DNA of 64,000 bases, from assembly GCA_002900995.3 (NCBI GenBank), contig CM035304.1, positions 1,347,498-1,411,497 on the forward strand, in the 5' to 3' direction. This DNA is from Ganoderma boninense. Lineage: Eukaryota; Basidiomycota; Agaricomycetes; Polyporales; Polyporaceae. The notes beneath the pieces were generated by a model, which was not told the origin of the DNA, did no database searches, and saw nothing but the letters and a program-made list of their open reading frames with translations. The number at the start of each line of letters is the position of its first letter. Position 1 is the stretch's first letter. The position numbers and the translations under genes are program-made. Shown piece by piece: positions 57,320-64,000 of this stretch.

Positions 57320-57690
57320 CCCACGTCCACCATTGACTTGTCTTTGCACCATCGTCGACGTCTTCCTCACGTTCAGCCACGCTCGCCCGACTCGCTTTTG
57401 ACTCCACTCCACTCCTCTTTCTCCCTCACCATTGTCATGGACACTGACTTCCCCCAAAGATGACGCTCTCATCCTTCAGATTGCTGAACCTCTCCCCTCT
57501 GCTCCATTCTCCTTCACTCTTCCACCGTTGACTTGTTCTTTCCGCCATCGTCTACGCTTCCTCACGTTCAGCTACTCTTGCCCGACTCGCTTTTGACTCC
57601 ACTCCACTCCTTTTTCTCCCTCACCATCGTCATGGACACTGACTTCCCCACAAAGACGACGCTCCCCTCCTTCAGATTGATTGTTCCGTT
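57320..57690 (+). repeat. Tandem duplication, about 195-bp period
   Basis: The segments at about 57320-57490 and 57515-57690 share CTCGCTTTTGACTCCACTCC, TTTCTCCCTCACCAT and GTCATGGACACTGACTTCCC in the same order, with scattered differences. The sequence is pyrimidine-rich and shows no gene. Confidence 0.75.
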
Positions 57691-57699
57691 CTTCTCCCC

Positions 57700-58230
57700 G
57701 TAGTCATGCCTCTCACCTCTGCACACACGACCCCTCTTCTCCCGCGCCCCTCAGCGCAATCGTTCTCGCAAAGCCTCCTCGGCGTGCGCACTTGGGTGCG
57801 TAAGTGCCATAATCTTGCTCCTGCCTCCACGCCTGATCACACTCGTTACTTGTTTTGCCACTGCCACTCTCATCCTTCGACCACTCCTCCCGCCCATCCA
57901 TTCCCGTCCCACTCTGCCACACTCCCCTTCTCTTCTGATTAATCATTTTGATCTTCGTTCCGCAGGTCATGAGCTACGCGCTCCTTCTCCTACTTTCTCC
58001 TGTTTGAAACGTCAATATAAAACTTGACCGTCTCCCGCCGTGCGGGAGATTCTTAACCACATCACGTGTTGATCTTGCACCGCCTGCGTTGGTCGGCTGT
58101 CGTCGTCTGCCACGCGTCCCAACGATGTGGTAGGCTTCCACACAACTCACGATTGTTGACTCCTCCTTGCACCTCCTTACTCCTCCTCACATCCCTGTAC
58201 TTTTCGTCGCACCCCTTCGCTCATCTTTGC
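57700..58230. other. Pyrimidine-rich intergenic stretch
   Basis: No supported gene. A small inverted repeat, CCGTCTCCCGCCGTGCGGGAG, lies near 58028. Confidence 0.35.
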
Positions 58231-58239
58231 ATGCAATGA

Positions 58240-58909
58240 AGCTCGCTCCCACAACCCTGGTCTCATCGCGTGACTGCCACCTCACAAAGGGCCTTTGTTC
58301 GACGATGTGTACTTATGAGGTGAGTCGCGCACCATGCCACTCCAATCCCATCCAGACCTGTGCCACTGCTTACCATGTCCGCTCACACAATGACCACTTC
58401 AGAACTCCTCCGAGCCCTCGCTGTAGCCGTAGTCCTTCCCAGCTCCGGAGGTCGGGACGCATTTGTCTCCATGCTGTCGGACATAGTAGTCCTTAGGGTG
58501 ACAACGAATAACACGTCTACGAGTACGTGATTCATTCATTCTTGAGCCCCTCCCAGCTGACGACGTTTTCTGCGCTAGTTTACATCATGATCATGGACCG
58601 TGAGAGCAACCGGTCTTGCTTGATCAACACGTGGGACTATCCTTTGAGCATTGGCACCAGGGTGAGCTCGCACATGGCCATTTTATATCTTTTCGTACCT
58701 TCCTTGACATGTCAACTTCAGCCTGCGACCCTTGTGTCTTGGGGCTTCGACGTTGAACGTCTCAAGATCCTCATCGTCTTCCCGACTGACAGGGAGGCAC
58801 GCTTCTTTGAGCGTGCGTCTCTCCAGATCACTTTTCTGTGGCTGGACGAGCAAGATGACCAAACGCTCACACGGCTGGAGGCTGAAGTAGAAGCGCGTGG
58901 TGACTTGTG
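58240..58909 (+). CDS. Small hypothetical gene
   Basis: Possible exons: MKLAPTTLVSSRDCHLTKGL from about 58240 to a GTGAGT donor near 58320; about 58580-58662 (YIMIMDRESNRSCLINTWDY); and about 58723-58909 (PATLVSWGFDVERLKILIVF, then an acidic helix LDEQDDQTLTRLEAEVEARG). Splice sites GTGAGC and TTCAG fit the last intron. The family is not recognised and the start is a guess. Confidence 0.35.
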
Positions 58910-59212
58910 AGGATGCGGTGCTCAGGAGCAGCCTGGTGAGCAGTTTGCCCCCCTCATCACCGTCCGCTCTGATTTACTTTGCTCCGCATTCCACTTCTTT
59001 TCTATTCCTCTTGGTTCACCCTACTTCGTATCAGTCCTCTTCCGCCTTACTCTACGCCACCCACTTCTCGTTGTCGCCAGGTTTGTACGCCATGGCGTGT
59101 GCTCCAAATTTACCGTCCATTCATCCGTGGCCATCCATCCTCCTGCCCTCCTGCCCTCGTTCTCGTCTGCTGCCTTTCGCCCCGCCCGTACGCACGCGTC
59201 ACTTTTAGATAT
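58910..59212. other. Intergenic stretch
   Basis: No gene seen. The repeat element copy 2 begins at its end. Confidence 0.35.
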
Positions 59213-59769
59213 GGAACGACTTTTGTCTTATCGAATAGGAAAGAAATGTAGCGAAATTCGGACGGGCGAAAAGCCGTCGACATGCAGAGACTTTTAGACT
59301 GGCCAAAATGCTTCATTGGGCCGAGGCAAAAGCTGAATCAGCAGCTCCTTTTGTCCGATCGAAAAGCCTTCAGGCACGATTGGCTCCGGTACGACTTTTC
59401 GCCCCGATACGTGCCCCATTTGGAGGAGACAAAAGGGGCATCACAGGTCACGCGTCATGCGCGTTTTGTCTGGGAGAAACGCCGCCCGGTGGGATCAATT
59501 CTCCAACACTTTTGTCCCATCCGAAAGGCGCCAGGCAGCTTGCCCCAGATGCGGTATTTCCGCCGGGACAAAAGCAAGGCATCTCTGCGACTTTTCGCCT
59601 GTCGCAAAGTTTAGTCATCAGGGCCAATTTTGTCCCATCGAAAATGCGGCCAGTAGCCGCGCATTTCACTCGGACAAAAGTCGTTCCGGAGGCGTTTGAA
59701 GTGGTTACCTCTAGCTGCCGTTCTTTAACGACTTTTCGCCGGTCGGACATAGCCGGATGCCTGTCGTGT
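59213..59769 (+). mobile_element. Non-coding repeat element, copy 2 (core + right arm)
   Basis: The core 59213-59687 matches copy 1 apparently base for base. The extra arm is at the right end (59688-59769) and is the inverse of the left arm of copy 1. Thus each copy lacks the arm the other has. It ends just downstream of the F-box pseudogene. Confidence 0.7.
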
Positions 59770-59774
59770 CATGT

Positions 59775-61500
59775 CTGGTCAGTCCCGACAGGAGGGCATC
59801 TCAGGCACCTCGGGGACCGCAGACTCGCAGTCGCTCTCGGACAGGATGTAGTCCCTCCGCCCCCAGCGCATGATCTCCAGCGTGTTCTATATGTGCGCCC
59901 ACGCAGCGTCGAGCTTCGCCGGCGGCTTCGCTTGCAGCTGCATTTCGTGCAGCTCCAGGTGCGGGAACATGATGTTGATCGCGACAGCCGCCTCATTCAA
60001 TGCCCGCGGTGGCGCACTCGTCGCTCTCTGGAAGAAGAGCTGCTTCAGGCGGTGGCGGAGGAAGGGCACCGCCCGCGGTTCTGCCGCCTTGCTGGTGTCG
60101 AGCTCTGGGAGGCTGATCGTCCTGAGCTTGCGGCAACGCCTTGCGAGCTCGGCGAGGCCCGAAACGTCGGGTCGCCGCACGTCCTGGAGGTTGGCTCGCA
60201 CAGGGCAATCTCGAATGGTGAGACGCGAGAGACGCGGCCAGGCGTCGCCGAGGTGGATGAGGTCGTCGTTGGACACAGAGAGAGTGCACTTCTCGGCGAT
60301 AAGACTGAAGTCGCAGAGCCTTGGCATTTTCGACAGCAGCGGCTGGATGAGATCCGTGGCTGCCATGGGACTGGGGCTGAGCAGGGTGCAGAATGTAGAT
60401 GTGTAATGAATGACAGTGTCCGGGAGATGTGCCACGACTGCGGCAAACTGCCCGTCCGGGTCCGTAAACTCTAGCGAAAGCGAGAGAAGCTTGGACTTTG
60501 ATGGAGCGGCGAGGATCGCACACAGATCTGTAGATGTGCCCTTGAGCGTGAGGTTACCCAACGCGCAGAAGCCGTCTCCGAAGTCCAGGGCCCGGTCGTT
60601 TCCCAGCTGAATCACACCGCCGGTCATGACTTGTAGGGTGGATATCGTTGAAAGCACCTGGAGTATAACTTCGTCAATGACAAAGAAGCCGCTGAGGCCC
60701 AGATCTACCATGGAGGTGAAGCGATCGAGATAGCGAAGGTGTTCTCGCTCTAAGGGGCAGTCGGCAAACAGGGAGAGGCTCTTGAGCTGGGGAGTGGTCA
60801 GGGCTATTTCCTCTAGAGACTGACCCCAGAACATCGGGGAGGGTAACGCCGCCTGTAGAGGAACTTGACTTAAATGATACTGATACGGTGCGAAGCGAAG
60901 GCGAGAGGACTAGCAGGAGCAGACCGATGTGATGTTCGGAAAAATGGACTGCCTCCAACGCATGCAACCGAGGGAATAGAGGAACGCCTGCGCAACGTCT
61001 TGTCAAGAAGCACCAAACTGAGGGATGGATGGAGGGTTTCTTGGGGATGGTGAGGCCCCGAACGCGGCTTGCATATGACTGGAGCCGTGACCATGCCTCT
61101 GAGGATATCGAGCCGCACATACTCTACAATCAAACATTAGAGGTAATGCACTGTAGAACCTACGCATGATTTCACTCACCGAATATTGCGGGCCTTTTCG
61201 ATGTCGATATCCCAGCAAGACTTCGAGGATGGGATGGAGGTTGTCTAACTCTGCCCAAAGTGCATTGAGCGCTTGATGTGACATTGATTTCGACACTATC
61301 GCACAGGCAACAAGGGTACGACGACACTCGACGCGATGCGTGCGGGTCGCCTCGTCATCGCTGCTGGGGCGGAATCTACCTGGCGACAAGTAGCTCAAAA
61401 CTTCAAAAAGGATATCTTGGCATAGAAGCACACTGGATCCCTTTGAAAAAAATCTGAGACCGTCTCCAAGGTTGGAGCGTGGACACTTCAAGTTTTCCAT
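59775..61500 (-). pseudogene. F-box/LRR paralogue, broken twice
   Basis: The start MENLKCPRSNLGDGLRFFSK leads into LCQDILFEVLSYLSPGR and CAIVSKSMSHQALNALWAEL, an F-box matching the gene at 20.4-22.3 kb. An intron at 61124-61179 falls at the same place as in the paralogue. In the LRR part a one-base excess in a C-run at 60824-60827 (plus strand) changes the frame between VTLPDVLG and QSLEEIALTTPQ. Near the end, TAG at 59887-59889 replaces the tryptophan codon of the paralogue. About 35 codons of recognisable sequence (NTLEIMRWGRRDYIL ... AVPEVPEMP) lie beyond it. Intact function is unlikely. Confidence 0.8.
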
Positions 61501-61980
61501 TGGAGAATGCGTCCGAACCTACTGAGGGAATTGTGCGCAGATATACGTGTCAGTATTGACAGTCATGTAGATTAGAATACTAATTCGCTTACAGAGAAAC
61601 TGTACCTCGCGTCCCAATCGTGGTGGTTACTGAGCAAGATGCCACGGTGGCGCTCCCTACACCGGCAGCGCCGGAAGGGGATAGTAAACGCTCACGCTTG
61701 TGACCGAGCCGAGCTCAAATTGACTCAGCCAGAGACTTGCGAGCTTGAGAGGCTGCCACTGACTGTTACCAGACATGTTCAGATTTAGTCACGCCGAACG
61801 TGCACGTCCTAAAATCTGAGATAATATAATCCAATCCAGGCAAATACTACGGTGCCCAGCGAGCACTCGCTGGGACGAACACACTCACAATAAACTTACA
61901 AAAAACATGTAACACAGTCGCCCTGGCCTCTCCGACGTCCTCGCGTAAACCGGCCGCTATTGAGCGAGGCATTCGCGCAC
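61501..61980. other. Intergenic region
   Basis: No supported gene on either strand. Confidence 0.4.
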
Positions 61981-62310
61981 TCATCCCCGCATGGTGTCTT
62001 CCCGCGCAGCACGCATTTCACACATCGCATCCCGCACCGCGAACCCAGGACTCCACCTCGGGCCCACTTCCCCTGTCCTGTTGCTTAACTCCTCCTCCAG
62101 CCACGGGAAGAGCCTATACAAGACCCTCGCCACGTCCTCCACCGCCGCCCCCTCGTCCTTGACCGGTGCACAAAAATCCAAGGAGCGGATTTCCGTGTGT
62201 CCCACACGCGGGAGTGCGTCAGGATCCGGCAGCGCGGACACGCCCAGCACGAGTAGCGCCGCACGTCGCGAGCGCGAGCCCCGCGATCGTCGGCGCAAGC
62301 ACATCAGCAA
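61981..62310 (-). pseudogene. Possible F-box/LRR C-terminal fragment
   Basis: An open frame includes HTEIRSLDFCAPVKDEGAAV and EDVARVLYRLFPWLEEELSN. A closing helix ending in FPxL is common at the C-terminus of agaricomycete F-box proteins, including the two in this window. No F-box is found upstream, so this would be a remnant. Weak evidence. Confidence 0.25.
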
Positions 62311-62885
62311 AAGTGCAACCGGCTGGCATCCAACGTATCTGTGTAGACCGTACTCACCAGGCTCGCCAGTTCAACCTGTACAGGTGACATGTCAGACCTG
62401 TGGATGTCCACGATCTCCCAACCTTATCAGACGCCACCTCCCCTGGCCAATAAGACCGGTGTCAGCCGCCCTGGTGGATAATATCTTCATCGCCAGCCTG
62501 CGCGGGCCTTATCCATGCAGTTGTATGCGGCCCGGATAACCTGTGCTTATCTGCCACCTCTCGGATTGTCGTTACGGCGAAACTTACCGTTGAGGCCAGC
62601 TACGGTATGCTAATCTCAGCCTGGTGGCATAGGTCTGCGCTGCACCCGGTCAGGCTTTACCACAGCCAGCATTGTTAATTTCTTTCCCGTTGGTTTCATT
62701 GCGTCCTGCGGTCTCGAATAGGATACTATATGGTACGGCTGACGCCGATTATTCATTTGTCGCAGCCTTACATGATTCAATGCACATACAATACTCTATT
62801 AACGAGACAACAGCAGGCTGGAGGACCGGAGAGCGTTCGGATTGCCACTAGCAGCCCATAGCGGGGCTCCCTCAAACCAGTGTCC
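62311..62885. other. Intergenic region
   Basis: No gene seen. Confidence 0.35.
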
Positions 62886-63734
62886 TCACCCCTGGCTCTG
62901 CTGGCGACGCTCCGCCATAAGCAGCGCGAAGTCATCCTCTTCGTCATCCGCAGGACACTGGCTGGTTGCCAATGCAGTGGCCGGAGGAGCCCGATTCTTG
63001 AAGACCTGTCTGTTGGACTGTAAGAAGAGTGGTTCCAGAGATAAGCGCGGCAATGGGGCGAGTACATACAAGTTCCACCACTCGAGGGTAGACACTGACC
63101 ACTCGCTGTCAAGGTCAGACTCAAAGAGTTGTACAATACGGAGGAAGAAGTCTTCAGCATTGAATTGGCCATCGAGGACATCCCATTCATCTTGAGCGTT
63201 GAGAAGGTAACGAGCCTGTTATGAAGCCGATTTGAGCACAAGAGTTAGGCGTGTGGACATATGATCACGTACTTGCACGGCCGCATATGCGATAGTCCGG
63301 GGGGTGACGGCAAGTAAGTTGTTCAGCTTCGCCTGATTTGCGCGACCTTTCGCCTTGCGAGCACTGGCATCAAGGGCTGATGTTGGTGACGTAAAGATGT
63401 GGCGATAGACCTTGAGGGTCTAGTAAGATGGAGGAGTTGTAGGTACGTGTGGAAAATGGCTCACCCGTGTGAGCAGCGGTCCTCGTAAGAGGCCGACCTG
63501 TGTGGTACGATCGTAGCTGAGTGGGTCGGCAAAAAGAAAAGATGGCCATGCACAGGCTGTAACCAGGAGGCCGGTCAGTGGTCCAGCAAGAAGCTGAGCA
63601 CATGTACTGTTGTGGGCGGCAGTCAAAACATGTGATTGAGTTCCCAAGTGATTCAATGTACCCGGTTGGATCCAGGTCATACTGAAGCCGGTAGGGAATA
63701 GCGGGGGGTAACCCCAGGGTGTTTGAGGTGACAC
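62886..63734 (-). CDS. DUF6698-like protein, 5' part uncertain
   Basis: Exon pieces give NHLGTQSHVLTAAHN, FADPLSYDRTTQVGLLRGPL with LTR, then an intron (63420-63464). Next come VYRHIFTSPTSALDASARKA, LLAVTPRTIAYAAVQ, a further intron near 63200-63270, and LLNAQDEWDVLDGQFNAEDF with LEWWNLYVLAPLPRLS, ending at 62886. The order GLLRG-x-LL-x-RV-(F/Y)-RHIFT, TP-x-(S/T)-IAYAA-x-Q and WWN matches DUF6698, an agaricomycete family often associated with transposons, function unknown. The N-terminus runs into low-complexity CCCTTACC sequence and appears truncated. Confidence 0.7.
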
Positions 63735-63835
63735 CCCCTACCCTTACCCCCCAAACCCTTACCCCCCACTGAGGGGTGGGGGGTTTTCCAAGGGTACAAG
63801 TTTTCGACCCTTACCCTTACCCTTACATACCCTCA
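63730..63835. repeat. CCCTTACCC-rich low-complexity tract
   Basis: Repeated CCCTTA/CCCTACC units run for about 100 bp, ending with three copies of TTACCC in a row. The phase is not the fungal telomere unit array, and unique sequence follows. Confidence 0.7.
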
Positions 63836-64000
63836 TGCTATACCCTTGAAGATTTTGGCTGAAATTAGTACTGGATAGGCAAGATATATGCTCTACAAGG
63901 TGTCTACTACTGCTATTAAGCAGCATTGATGTAAGCAAAGCAGTATAACTCTTAATACACAACTATATTCAACAGTACATTTCAATGTACTATTTCAAAT

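Noticed and set aside
63730..63835. Telomere repeat
   Set aside because: The unit is CCCTTA in imperfect phase, with only three clean copies in a row. Basidiomycete telomeres are usually TTAGGG arrays, and unique sequence continues to the window end.

Overview
The window is nuclear DNA of a filamentous basidiomycete, most likely a wood-decay agaricomycete of the polypore type. The grounds are very short introns (about 50-70 bp, GTRNGT...YAG), a polyporopepsin-like secreted aspartic protease, DUF6533-like and DUF6698-like genes, an F-box/LRR pair, a Tnp2-type (CACTA) transposase and a Ty3 chromovirus. No bacterial features, CRISPR, rRNA or convincing tRNA were seen. All gene models were read by eye, so exon limits in the weaker genes are approximate.

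Layout. 0-2.8 kb: nothing convincing. 2.9-4.4 kb (+): aspartic protease. 5.0-6.7 kb (-): secreted protein with an acidic region, a Lys/Thr/Ala repeat region and a C-terminal domain with an HGT motif like that of H-Y-E ADP-ribosyltransferases. 7.5-8.2 kb (+): broken MYND-like gene. 9.4-9.8 kb: pogo/Tc1-type MITE. 11.4-12.5 kb (-): five-repeat secreted protein with RR processing sites at the repeat boundaries. It shares signal peptide, 5'UTR intron and TATA arrangement with the 5.0-6.7 kb gene. 14.1-15.9 kb (+): Sld7-C-like gene with a poly-G frame change. 16.8-18.6 kb (+): DUF6533-like membrane protein. 18.8-20.3 kb (+): PKA catalytic subunit. 20.4-22.3 kb (-): intact F-box protein, whose broken paralogue lies at 59.9-61.5 kb. 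A non-coding repeat flanks each F-box copy, upstream of the first (22.9-23.4 kb) and downstream of the second (59.2-59.8 kb).

24-29 kb holds a Tnp2 transposase with a solo LTR in one of its introns and a 519-bp MITE just upstream. 29.3-43.9 kb is an orphan-gene cluster, mostly on the minus strand: a coiled-coil protein with a coding minisatellite, three paralogues with an N-terminal membrane segment and a shared unnamed domain, another membrane protein, a small paralogue pair, and a WD40 protein with a C-terminal membrane tail. 44.2-45.3 kb (+): SUN-domain protein carrying an in-frame TGA.

45.4-57.1 kb is one large host gene split by two insertions. The first is a 4.94-kb Ty3 chromovirus with 460-bp LTRs, a CTCCC target duplication, and deletion of most of RNase H and the integrase core. 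The second is a 2.73-kb almost perfectly palindromic element with 1.29-kb arms around a 146-bp loop. 57-64 kb contains a tandem duplication, a small gene, the second repeat copy, the F-box pseudogene, an F-box-like fragment and a DUF6698 gene at the edge.

The strongest candidates for undescribed biology are the shared-leader pair of secreted precursor genes, the membrane-anchored paralogue array, the giant palindromic element and the repeat rich in GACAAAAG/CGAAAAG motifs.
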